Positions 1 through 5,699 are shown, counted from the stretch's first letter. The stretch: 7,912 nt of DNA from JAWVZB01 sp033722375 (GCA_033722375.1 JAWVZB010000129.1:1-7912); one strand, 5' to 3'. The notes: generated by a model from the sequence alone, not told the origin. A program made the numbers and translations.

Positions 1-1
1 A

Positions 2-349
2 GACCTCGCGGACCCTGCCGACCTCGAGCAGCTGCGCAGGCGGGTGCTGTCGGACACCGGCAGCGAGCCGGTGGTCGCCTCGGCGGTCACCGGAGCGGGC
101 ATCGACGAGCTCGTGGAGCGGATCGGGCTGCGGCTACCGGGCCGGCGGATCCGTGTCAGCGGCACGATCCCCTTCGAACGCCACGACCTCGTGGCTGCCG
201 CCCACGAGCACGGTGAGGTGCACAAGGAAGCTCACGACGCCGACGGGACCACCCTCGTGGCGACCGTGGATCAGGACGTCGCGCTGGACATGCGTCCGTG
301 GCTCGACGACGACCCCTTCGCCGAGGAGCCGGACGCCTGGGAGGCGTGA
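2..349 (+). CDS. hflX: GTPase HflX, C-terminal part (5' end outside window)
   Basis: This is the last 115 residues of a protein that begins before the window. HflX is a ribosome-binding GTPase that splits or rescues stalled ribosomes under stress, in the cytoplasm. The visible part starts with DLAD, plausibly the D of the G4 motif NKxD. It then shows the G5 motif as SAVTG at visible residues 27-31, followed by GIDELVERI, the usual end of the G domain. The tail (IPFERHDLVAAAHEHGEV, then a TLVATVDQDVALDM stretch) matches the small C-terminal domain that follows the G domain in HflX. The stop TGA at 347-349 lies 12 bp from the lexA stop, so the two genes converge. The G1-G3 motifs and the N-terminal HflX domain cannot be seen. 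Another TrmE-Era-Era-like GTPase is the only serious alternative; the C-terminal extension favours HflX. Confidence 0.87.
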   Translation, partial: DLADPADLEQLRRRVLSDTGSEPVVASAVTGAGIDELVERIGLRLPGRRIRVSGTIPFERHDLVAAAHEHGEVHKEAHDADGTTLVATVDQDVALDMRPWLDDDPFAEEPDAWEA

Positions 350-363
350 CCCAGCGAGGCGTC
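333..363. terminator. Weak hairpin between convergent hflX and lexA
   Basis: ACGCCT (333-338) pairs with AGGCGT (342-347) around a 3-nt loop. Alternatively GACGCCT (332-338) pairs with AGGCGTC (357-363). The structure spans the hflX stop and the lexA stop. No T-tract follows on either strand, so intrinsic termination is uncertain. Convergence of two genes with only 12 bp between them is the main reason to expect a bidirectional stop here. Confidence 0.22.
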
Positions 364-1000
364 AGAGGCTGCGCAGCACCGTGACCACGCGGCCCATGAT
401 CTTCGACTCGGAGTCCTCGGAGACCGGGATCGGCTCGTAGGCGTCGTTGGCCGGATCGAGGAAGACCCCACCGTCCTTGGTCCGGCGGAAGAACTTCACG
501 GTCGCCTCGCCGTCGATCAGCGCGGCACACATCTCGCCCCGCTCGACCGATGGCTGCTCGCGGACGACCACCAGGTCGCCGTCGAACACCCCGGCGTCGA
601 TCATCGAGTCCCCGCGGACCCGGAGCATGAAGAGCGTGCCCTCGCCCACGAGGTCGCGGGGGAGGGGGTACATCGTCTCGACCGTCTCCTCGGCGACGAT
701 CGGAGATCCTGCGGCGATCTCGCCGACGAGCGGCACGTTCCTGGTGTGCTCGGGGCGGACGTCGATCATCGTGTCGGGGTCGCGGCCGAGCTCGAGCGCG
801 CGGGGCTTGGTCGGGTCGCGACGCAGGAACCCCTTGTCCTCGAGGTGGGCGAGCTGGGCATGGACCGACGAGGTCGACTTCAGTCCCACCGCGTCACAGA
901 TCTCGCGGACCGACGGTGGGTAGCCGTGCTCGTCCACGTAGCGGTGGATCATCTCGAGGATCTGGTGCTGTCGTTCGGTGAGTTCGGTGTCGTCGCCCAC
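362..1000 (-). CDS. lexA: LexA repressor, master regulator of the SOS response
   Basis: A 212-residue protein, the usual length for LexA. LexA represses DNA-damage genes as a dimer and cleaves itself when activated by RecA filaments. The N-terminal winged helix is at about residues 5-70 (TERQHQILEMI, YPPSVREI, LKSTSSVHAQLAHLEDKG). The cleavage site is A97-G98 in EIAAGSP. The peptidase dyad is Ser132 (VRGDSM) and Lys169 (EATVKFF). The start chosen is GTG at 1000, preceded by AAGGAG with a 9-nt spacer; the open frame continues upstream but without family similarity. The gene is divergent from the LysM gene across a region with four LexA boxes, so autoregulation is expected. All catalytic residues are present, so it should be functional. 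Confidence 0.96.
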   Translation of the reverse strand: MGDDTELTERQHQILEMIHRYVDEHGYPPSVREICDAVGLKSTSSVHAQLAHLEDKGFLRRDPTKPRALELGRDPDTMIDVRPEHTRNVPLVGEIAAGSPIVAEETVETMYPLPRDLVGEGTLFMLRVRGDSMIDAGVFDGDLVVVREQPSVERGEMCAALIDGEATVKFFRRTKDGGVFLDPANDAYEPIPVSEDSESKIMGRVVTVLRSL

Positions 1001-1064
1001 GCCCGCGTTCTCCTTGTGGAAGTCCCTGTGGCCTCGTGCTGCTGGTTCCGTTGCGACGCACTGC

Positions 1065-1078
1065 CGAACGGATGTTCG
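1065..1078. promoter_or_regulatory. LexA (SOS) box 1
   Basis: CGAAC-GGAT-GTTCG, a perfect 5+5 palindrome of the actinobacterial SOS-box type. It lies nearest lexA, just downstream of the proposed lexA -10, so it would cover the lexA transcription start. Confidence 0.85.
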
Positions 1079-1084
1079 AACCGA

Positions 1085-1113
1085 ACAGTAACAGACGACC
1101 CCCTCGAGAGCAA
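1085..1113 (-). promoter_or_regulatory. Candidate lexA promoter
   Basis: Read on the minus strand, TTGCTC (1113-1108) is followed after 17 bp by TACTGT (1090-1085), giving a start near 1078. The hexamers are only moderate matches. The placement is sensible: SOS box 2 overlaps the -35 and box 1 covers the start site, so LexA could block both. Start inferred, not observed. Confidence 0.38.
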
Positions 1114-1124
1114 ACATCTGTTCG
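1111..1124. promoter_or_regulatory. LexA (SOS) box 2, one mismatch
   Basis: CAAAC-ATCT-GTTCG. One arm deviates at a single base from CGAAC; the other arm is perfect. It overlaps the proposed lexA -35 and ends just before the -35 of the LysM gene promoter (TTGACA at 1127). Confidence 0.7.
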
Positions 1125-1126
1125 AC

Positions 1127-1156
1127 TTGACAACCGAACGAGTGTTCGGCGATGAT
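1127..1156 (+). promoter_or_regulatory. Candidate SOS-controlled promoter of the LysM gene
   Basis: A perfect TTGACA (1127-1132) is followed by an 18-bp spacer and GATGAT (1151-1156, 4 of 6 matches to TATAAT). SOS box 3 fills the spacer and SOS box 4 covers the expected start near 1163. This arrangement would give tight repression by LexA and induction after DNA damage. Confidence 0.65.
1135..1148. promoter_or_regulatory. LexA (SOS) box 3
   Basis: CGAAC-GAGT-GTTCG, perfect arms, lying between the -35 and -10 of the LysM gene promoter. Its start is 24 bp from box 2 and 23 bp from box 4. Confidence 0.86.
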
Positions 1157-1157
1157 G

Positions 1158-1171
1158 CGAACAGATGTTCG
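1158..1171. promoter_or_regulatory. LexA (SOS) box 4
   Basis: CGAAC-AGAT-GTTCG, perfect arms, immediately downstream of the proposed -10 of the LysM gene and covering its likely transcription start. Confidence 0.86.
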
Positions 1172-1204
1172 GATGTCACAGGGTCGTCGTACGGTCCTGA
1201 CATC
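1172..1204 (+). other. Possible hairpin in the leader of the LysM mRNA
   Basis: GATGTCA (1172-1178) and TGACATC (1198-1204) form a perfect 7-bp inverted repeat with a 19-nt loop. It ends 3 nt before the Shine-Dalgarno sequence AGGAG (1208-1212). If the transcript starts near 1163 it would fold in the 5' leader and might limit ribosome access. The function is unproven. Confidence 0.3.
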
Positions 1205-1218
1205 ACGAGGAGATGCCC

Positions 1219-1620
1219 ATGGGACACCCAGCGAAGAGCCAGCAGGCCACCGCAGACCGAGTCGCGCCACGGGTGGCGAGGACGCCGGCCCTGGCCGAGG
1301 TGATCGTGCTCGACGAGCACCGGCCCGTGCCGGACCGGTCGGTCTACCTGCGGCGACGGGTGCTCGTGGCGCTGGCCGTCACCGCGCTCCTCGCCGTCGT
1401 CACCGTGGGTCTCGGCCGGATCGCCGCCACCGCGGCTCCCGACACTGCCACCGACGGCCACGTCGTCGTCGAGCCGGGCCAGACGCTGTGGCAGGTGGCC
1501 GTCGAGCACGCACCGGCGGACACCGACCCGCGGGCCTACCTCGACCGGATCGTCCAGGTCAACGGCCTCGATGGCGCGGCCGTGGACGCCTGGGAGGTGG
1601 TCCTGCTCCCGGCCGACTGA
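1219..1620 (+). CDS. Membrane-anchored LysM protein, likely SOS-induced division inhibitor (YneA/DivS/ChiZ-like)
   Basis: A 133-residue protein with three parts. A basic N-terminal segment (1-47) is probably cytoplasmic. One membrane helix follows at about 48-66 (VLVALAVTALLAVVTVGLG, preceded by RRR). A single LysM domain is at about 80-131 (HVVVEPGQTLWQVA, then IVQVNGLDG and VVLLP) and would bind peptidoglycan outside the membrane. ATG at 1219 is chosen because AGGAG ends 6 nt upstream; the in-frame ATG at 1213 abuts that AGGAG and leaves no spacer. The gene is divergent from lexA behind SOS boxes and converges on nrdR. YneA (Bacillus), DivS (Corynebacterium) and ChiZ (Mycobacterium) occupy the same place beside lexA and slow division after DNA damage. 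The function here is inferred from domain and position. No hydrolase domain is visible. Confidence 0.85.
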   Translation: MGHPAKSQQATADRVAPRVARTPALAEVIVLDEHRPVPDRSVYLRRRVLVALAVTALLAVVTVGLGRIAATAAPDTATDGHVVVEPGQTLWQVAVEHAPADTDPRAYLDRIVQVNGLDGAAVDAWEVVLLPAD

Positions 1621-1642
1621 TCGCCCGATCTCAGCGGTCGGC
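1612..1642. terminator. Candidate bidirectional hairpin between LysM gene and nrdR
   Basis: GCCGAC (1612-1617) pairs with GTCGGC (1637-1642), extended inward by TGA/TCA after a 3-nt bulge. It spans the 10-bp gap between two convergent stop codons. There is no T-tract, so the call rests on position and stem strength. Confidence 0.33.
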
Positions 1643-2134
1643 GGTCACCTTGGGCGGCTCGTCCTTCTTGAGCGAGTGGAGCTCCTTCTCGAAGTCCTCG
1701 GGACCCTGGAAGTCCTTGTAGACCGAGGCGAAGCGCACGTAGGCCACCGGATCGAGGTCACGGAGGTGGCTCAGCACGGTCAAGCCGACCTGTTCCGAGG
1801 TGACCTCGCGTTCACCCGACGCCCGCAGCGATCGCTCCACGCTGGCCGCCGCGAGCTCGAGTTCCTCGGTCTCCACCCGGCCCTTGGCCGCCTTGGCCAT
1901 CCCGTCGAGGACCTTGTCGCGAGAGAACGCCGTCACCACGCCGCCGCGCTTGCGGACGTGCAGGTCGGGCAGCTCGATCCGCTCGAAGGTGGTGAACCGT
2001 GAGTCACAGCGGGCACACTCGCGGCGACGCCGGATGGACTCGCCGCCCGTCGCCGGGCGCGAGTCCACCACGCGGTCGTCGTCGGCGCCGCAGGTGGGAC
2101 AGCGCAGGGCGCGCCTCCTCCAAGACTCGGTCAT
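1631..2134 (-). CDS. nrdR: NrdR, ATP-cone transcriptional repressor of ribonucleotide reductase genes
   Basis: NrdR binds paired NrdR boxes upstream of ribonucleotide reductase genes and senses ATP/dATP through its ATP-cone. From ATG at 2134 it has 167 residues. The zinc ribbon uses C12-x2-C15 and C40-x2-C43 (RCPTCG; RRRRECARCDSRFTTFER). The ATP-cone covers about residues 57-147 (LHVRKRGGVVTAFSRDK to AYVRFASVYKDF). The start is open to doubt. Family members normally begin MRCPxC, and here that methionine position is a CTG codon (2107-2105). GGAGGAGG lies just upstream of it with a 6-nt spacer, whereas the ATG has only GGGGAGG 14 nt away. A CTG start would give 158 residues. A weak promoter (TTCGAC, then TACCGT after 18 bp, reading into the ATG) would instead fit a leaderless ATG transcript. 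The likely target, nrdJ, lies 3.7 kb away with candidate NrdR boxes. Confidence 0.95.
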   Translation of the reverse strand: MTESWRRRALRCPTCGADDDRVVDSRPATGGESIRRRRECARCDSRFTTFERIELPDLHVRKRGGVVTAFSRDKVLDGMAKAAKGRVETEELELAAASVERSLRASGEREVTSEQVGLTVLSHLRDLDPVAYVRFASVYKDFQGPEDFEKELHSLKKDEPPKVTADR

Positions 2135-2210
2135 CCGGACGGTATGAGCCTCCCCGGGCAGTGTCGAACAGGTGCAGCGTGGAGTCCCCGCCTGCGATCG
2201 AGGACCGTCC

Positions 2211-2996
2211 ATGAACCGCCCGCCCCACGCGCTGCTCACTGCACTCGGTGTCGAGCTGCTCGGCGAACCGGCTGCGGGGCCCGGAGACTGGCGCGAGCAG
2301 CCCGTCACGATCGCGGCCGCCGCCGAGGACGCCGGGGCCCACGTCGGTGTCGTGGCTGCGCTCACGGCGTCGCTGCCCGGATCGCGGTCCGGGGTCGCCC
2401 TGACCGGTGTGTCGCTGCGGTTGTCGGAGACCATCCCGACCGACGAGCCGATCCTGCTGCGGGTGCGCCGGACGGTGGGTGGCCACCACGAGGCAGAGGT
2501 GCAGCTGCACGACCGGGCCGTCGCCGAGGGGGAGGTCGAGATCGCGGGTCGGGATCCTGCGCCGAAGGTGCCGGATCTGGTCGAGATGGTCTCCCTCCCG
2601 TTCGGGGAGGCGGCACCCGACCACCGTTGTGACGTCTTCTCGGCGCCGGTCGGCCTGAACCGTGAGGCCACCCTCATGCGTCCCGGGCTCGTGGCGATCC
2701 CGTGGATCGTCGAGGATCTCCTCGACAGCGGTGACGGCCGGGCGCACCCGCTCGCGGTGGCCTTCCTCGAATGCGTCGCCCGCATCGCTGCTGGCGTCCC
2801 CCCTGGGGCGGCGACGAGGACGATCCACCTGCGGTGGTTCGCGGACATGCCGGTGCTGGAGCCCATCCGGGTCGTGGGTCGGGCGGACCCGGTGGCCGGC
2901 GACGACGTCTGGCAGGGGCGCGCTGCCGCCATCGATGAGGAGGAGATCGTCTACGCGATGGCGTCGGTCGAAGCGCGGCGCGTCCGACCGTCCTGA
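2211..2996 (+). CDS. Probable double-hotdog, thioesterase-like protein of unknown substrate
   Basis: A 261-residue protein. I recognise the fold type, not a named gene. The two halves look like tandem copies of a hotdog domain. Around residues 69-114, LR is followed by P76-x2-EPI, a conserved R and a VAEGEVEIAGR strand. Around 207-257, LR is followed by P214-x2-EPI, an R and a VYAMASVEARR strand. Helices typical of the domain precede each (about 45-55 and 180-194). Double-hotdog proteins are mostly acyl-CoA thioesterases or dehydratases in lipid metabolism. No catalytic residue can be assigned with confidence, so a binding-only role is possible. ATG at 2211 has GAGGA 6 nt upstream; an in-frame GTG at 2172 lacks a clear ribosome binding site. 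The gene is divergent from nrdR (76-bp gap) and converges on the GNAT gene. Confidence 0.6.
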   Translation: MNRPPHALLTALGVELLGEPAAGPGDWREQPVTIAAAAEDAGAHVGVVAALTASLPGSRSGVALTGVSLRLSETIPTDEPILLRVRRTVGGHHEAEVQLHDRAVAEGEVEIAGRDPAPKVPDLVEMVSLPFGEAAPDHRCDVFSAPVGLNREATLMRPGLVAIPWIVEDLLDSGDGRAHPLAVAFLECVARIAAGVPPGAATRTIHLRWFADMPVLEPIRVVGRADPVAGDDVWQGRAAAIDEEEIVYAMASVEARRVRPS

Positions 2997-3003
2997 GATC
3001 GCC

Positions 3004-3936
3004 CTACCCCGACTCGGGCTCCCGCTCGGCGTCGGTGGAGGTGTCGAGTCGGGGCTCACGACGCTCGATGAGGAACGTCTTCCCGTGGCGGCCCTTGTCG
3101 TCGGTCCAGTCGTTGACGACCTCGAGACGTCCGTCCTGACGGCGCTGGATGCGCGCGCGACCGCGGCCGGTCACCACCCGGTGGCCCGAGTCGGTGTCGG
3201 CCTCGTGGATGTAGCGGTAGATCAACACGTCCCGGTCGAGGATGCCGGCGAGCTCGCCTTCGGCGATGGTTCCCCCCGAGTAGCGCGCGAGGGCGCGCCG
3301 CCCCTCCTGGAGGAACCGGAACACGAGCTCCGGCTCGGATTCGCCGTTGCCCTCGAGGACGTCCTCGACCTCGAAGACGAGACCGTGGAGGTCGTAGCCC
3401 TCGTCGTCTGCGCGGTGGCGCCCCGCCTCCCAGTCGCTCCGGGTGAGGGCGTAGCCCCACTCCGAGGCGAAGCGGCCGTCGGGCAGCGGATAGCTGTCGC
3501 GGTACCTCGCTTCCATGCGGAACCCGGCGGCCGTGAGCGCCCGCTGCATCGGGATGTTGTTCTCGTGGGTGCGACCGACCAGGCGATGGAGGTCCTCGTT
3601 GGCGGCGAAGTGATGCTCGGCGAGCTGGCGGAGCACCTCGCGACCGACACCACGGCCGCGGTAGGCCGACGCGAGGCGGATCTCCATCGTCGCGTCGCCA
3701 GTGGCGATGTCGCTGACCAGCACGAAGCCGGCCGGATCACCGTCGACCATCACGGCCCATCCCCAGCGGTCCTCGGTGGCCCAGCGTCCCTCGTCGAGTT
3801 CCGCGGCGAGCTTCTCCTCGTTCCAGTCGAAAGGACGCGCGAGGGCAGAGCCCGAGTCCCGATCGACCTCGACGAGCCAGGTCGCGTCGTCGGACGTGAG
3901 CATCCGAAGGTGGACCTCAGCGTTCGTGGGTGGCAT
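3004..3936 (-). CDS. GNAT acetyltransferase fused to a C-terminal YSGG-type beta domain
   Basis: A 310-residue two-domain protein. Residues 8-168 form a GNAT domain of the RimJ/RimL type: acetyl-CoA binding loop R93-GRGVG98, then ENNIPMQRALTAAGFR at 125-140 and a typical C-terminal strand (EWGYAL). It would transfer an acetyl group to an amine substrate that cannot be named. Residues 181-296 resemble small stand-alone proteins often labelled 'n-acetylglutamate synthase' (YSGG at 219-222, then GELAG, YRYIH, DGRLEV and a terminal G-x-FLIE strand). From memory these are compact beta-barrel proteins and that label is doubtful. ATG at 3936 has GAGGGGAG with a 9-nt spacer. The stop is 7 bp from the hotdog gene's stop, so the genes converge. 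Residues 297-310 are an acidic low-complexity tail. Confidence 0.82.
   Translation of the reverse strand: MPPTNAEVHLRMLTSDDATWLVEVDRDSGSALARPFDWNEEKLAAELDEGRWATEDRWGWAVMVDGDPAGFVLVSDIATGDATMEIRLASAYRGRGVGREVLRQLAEHHFAANEDLHRLVGRTHENNIPMQRALTAAGFRMEARYRDSYPLPDGRFASEWGYALTRSDWEAGRHRADDEGYDLHGLVFEVEDVLEGNGESEPELVFRFLQEGRRALARYSGGTIAEGELAGILDRDVLIYRYIHEADTDSGHRVVTGRGRARIQRRQDGRLEVVNDWTDDKGRHGKTFLIERREPRLDTSTDAEREPESG
3007..3054 (+). terminator. 10-bp inverted repeat, possible terminator of the hotdog gene
   Basis: CCCCGACTCG (3007-3016) and CGAGTCGGGG (3045-3054) are perfect complements with a 28-nt loop, starting 10 nt after the hotdog gene's stop. The repeat lies inside the 3' end of the GNAT coding region on the other strand. 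No T-tract follows, so its role in termination is only suggested by position and stem strength. Confidence 0.3.
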
Positions 3937-4136
3937 GCGCCGGGGCTCCCCTCACCGACTGCGTGCGCGGTCCGGATCGCCGAGGAAGGAGTGGCGTCCG
4001 GTCGTGGCTCTCACGCTAGCGGACGGCGGGTGGCACCGCCGTGTGGGTGGGGACTGCACGGTCGGGGTCGGGTCGGCCCTCGTTCGGCCCGGCGCGGTCA
4101 TCTAGCCTCGGTGGGCGGACCGAAGGAGTGGAACCA

Positions 4137-5507
4137 GTGACGTCGTCAAACTGGAAGCTGTCTGCCACCGAGCTGGCCGCCCGCGCCCAGGCCGGCGAGC
4201 TCGATCCGGCCGACGTCGTCACCGAGGCCCTGGCCCGGATCGAGGCCAAGGACGGGGCGCTCGGGGCGTTCTGTGCCCGGCGCGACCAGGCCGCCCTGGC
4301 CGAGGCACAGGTGTTGGCGGGGCGGGGCGACCTCGCGGAGCTCCCGCTGGCCGGCGTGCCGGTGGCGGTCAAGGACATCGTCGATGTCGAAGGGATGGCG
4401 ACCCGGTACGGCTCGCAGGCGACCGACCCCTCGGCGGCGACGCAGGACGGCGATATCACGAGGCGGCTCCGCGATGCCGGGGCGATCGTGATCGGCAAGA
4501 CGCGACTGCCCGAGCTCGCCATCTGGCCGTTCTCCGATGATGCCGACGGTGTCGCGAGGAACCCGTGGGAGACCTCGCGTTCTTCCGGCGGGTCGTCCGG
4601 CGGAAGTGCCACGGCTGTCGCCGCCGGGATGGCGCCGATCGCGCTCGGATCCGACGGCGGTGGCTCGGTCCGGATCCCCTCGGCGGCGTGCGGGCTCTTC
4701 GGGATCAAGCCGGGTCGTGATCTCCTGCCGGTGCTCGAACCCGAGGGCGAGGTGCACTGGTTCGGGATGAGCCACTACGGACCGATCGCCACGACCGTCG
4801 CGGATGCCGCGCTGATGCTCGATGTGATGGCCGGGACCGACCGCTACCGCGATCCCTCCCCTCCTGACGGCCCTCTGGCGATCGCCGTCTCGGCCACCCC
4901 GGCGTCCCCGCTCGGCATGGTCAGCGACGAGTGGCGCGACGCGGTCGTCGCCACCGCACGGGTTCTCCACCGGGCGGGCCATCACCTCACGGGCGCGACC
5001 CCTCCCTACACCTTCGGCGACGTGCGCGCGTTCTCGGCGCGGTGGATCCAGGGGCCCGGCCGCGACGTGGCGCAGCTCGGTCTCGATCCCGCGGACCTCG
5101 AACCCCGCACGCAGAGCCACCTGAAGATCAGCGACACCGCGGGACGACTCATGCCCATCGAAGCCGACCAGGTGCGCTCGTGGCGCGAGCGACTCGCTCG
5201 GTTCTTCGACCGCTTCGACGTGCTCGTGACGCCGGCGCTGTCGACGTTCCCGGTGGCGTCCAGCGACTGGCGGGAGCGCTCGTGGGCGGCCAACCTCGCG
5301 GCCGCGTTGCCGCAGGCGGAGTTCACGGGCATGTGGAACCTCGCGGACTTCCCGGCTGCGTCGGTGCCCGCGGGCGTCGCCGACAACGGCCTGCCCGTCG
5401 CGGTTCAGATCGTGGCGCCCGACGGGCGTGAGGAGCTCGTGCTGTCGGTCGCGGCCCACCTCGAGGAGCTCGCCCCCTGGGTACGGCACGCCCCTGCGGT
5501 CGCCTGA
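4137..5507 (+). CDS. Amidase-signature family hydrolase
   Basis: A 456-residue cytoplasmic-type protein (no signal peptide seen), normal for amidase-signature enzymes, which hydrolyse amide bonds. The Ser-cisSer-Lys triad is visible: Lys79 in VAVKDIVD, cis-Ser153 in GGSSGGS and nucleophile Ser177 in DGGGSVRIP, with the family's 24-residue spacing between the two serines. The glycine/serine-rich signature covers about 148-193. The start is GTG at 4137, with GAAGGAG and an 8-nt spacer; the frame stays open to 4041 but that extension has no family similarity. It is probably not GatA, because no gatB or gatC is nearby and the C-terminal half is generic. The substrate is unknown. It is the last gene before the nrdJ control region and is transcribed in the same direction as nrdJ, with 290 bp between. 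Confidence 0.93.
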   Translation: MTSSNWKLSATELAARAQAGELDPADVVTEALARIEAKDGALGAFCARRDQAALAEAQVLAGRGDLAELPLAGVPVAVKDIVDVEGMATRYGSQATDPSAATQDGDITRRLRDAGAIVIGKTRLPELAIWPFSDDADGVARNPWETSRSSGGSSGGSATAVAAGMAPIALGSDGGGSVRIPSAACGLFGIKPGRDLLPVLEPEGEVHWFGMSHYGPIATTVADAALMLDVMAGTDRYRDPSPPDGPLAIAVSATPASPLGMVSDEWRDAVVATARVLHRAGHHLTGATPPYTFGDVRAFSARWIQGPGRDVAQLGLDPADLEPRTQSHLKISDTAGRLMPIEADQVRSWRERLARFFDRFDVLVTPALSTFPVASSDWRERSWAANLAAALPQAEFTGMWNLADFPAASVPAGVADNGLPVAVQIVAPDGREELVLSVAAHLEELAPWVRHAPAVA

Positions 5508-5576
5508 GGCTGGCGAGCACGTTCGGTCACACAGGGGGTGTGCGCGGCGGTCGCACAGTTAGCGAGCAGCAAGCGC

Positions 5577-5618
5577 GGTGGACAACCCCCCGATCCGGTG
5601 TGGATGAGGTGTGGACAG
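5577..5618 (+). promoter_or_regulatory. Cluster of three DnaA-box-like 9-mers upstream of nrdJ
   Basis: GGTGGACAA (5577-5585), TGTGGATGA (5599-5607) and TGTGGACAG (5610-5618) each differ at one base from TGTGGA(T/C)AA, the complement of the DnaA box. All share one orientation, with starts 22 and 11 bp apart, about two turns and one turn of the helix. No dnaA, dnaN or AT-rich unwinding region is present, so a regulatory site is more likely than an origin. GC-rich chance matches remain possible. Confidence 0.33.
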
Positions 5619-5650
5619 CCTGTGGGTCGCGGGCCACGGCGGGTGCTCGA

Positions 5651-5666
5651 CCACAAGATGTTGTGG
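5651..5666. promoter_or_regulatory. Candidate NrdR box 1
   Basis: CCACAA-GATG-TTGTGG is a 16-bp dyad with perfect 6-bp arms. It agrees with the NrdR-box consensus (about ACACAATATATTGTGT, from memory) at 12 of 16 positions, including CACAA and TTGTG. It lies upstream of a ribonucleotide reductase gene, and nrdR is in the same window. Confidence 0.7.
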
Positions 5667-5683
5667 TTGGGCCTGTGAATCCC

Positions 5684-5699
5684 TCCCAACCGGTTGTGC
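5684..5699. promoter_or_regulatory. Candidate NrdR box 2 (degenerate)
   Basis: The 16-mer centred on CAACCGGTTG keeps one good half (TTGTG) and a poor other half, 9 of 16 matches to the consensus. Its centre is 33 bp from that of box 1, close to three helical turns, the spacing expected for paired NrdR boxes. A competing explanation is a hairpin: GGTTGGG (5665-5671) can pair with CCCAACC (5685-5691). Confidence 0.48.

Noticed and set aside
1001..1270. 90-residue N-terminal extension of LexA
   Set aside because: It would run through the SOS boxes and into the divergent gene and has no LexA similarity; GTG at 1000 has a good ribosome binding site.
4041..4136. 32-residue N-terminal extension of the amidase
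   Set aside because: The extension is low complexity, and GTG at 4137 has GAAGGAG at the right distance.
4146..5489. 447-codon open frame on - opposite the amidase
   Set aside because: It is arginine-rich and low in complexity, mirrors the amidase frame and has no domain; the amidase has an intact catalytic triad.
5528..5542. CACAC-AGGGG-GTGTG hairpin after the amidase gene as a terminator
   Set aside because: Only 5 bp of stem and no T-tract; too weak to call.
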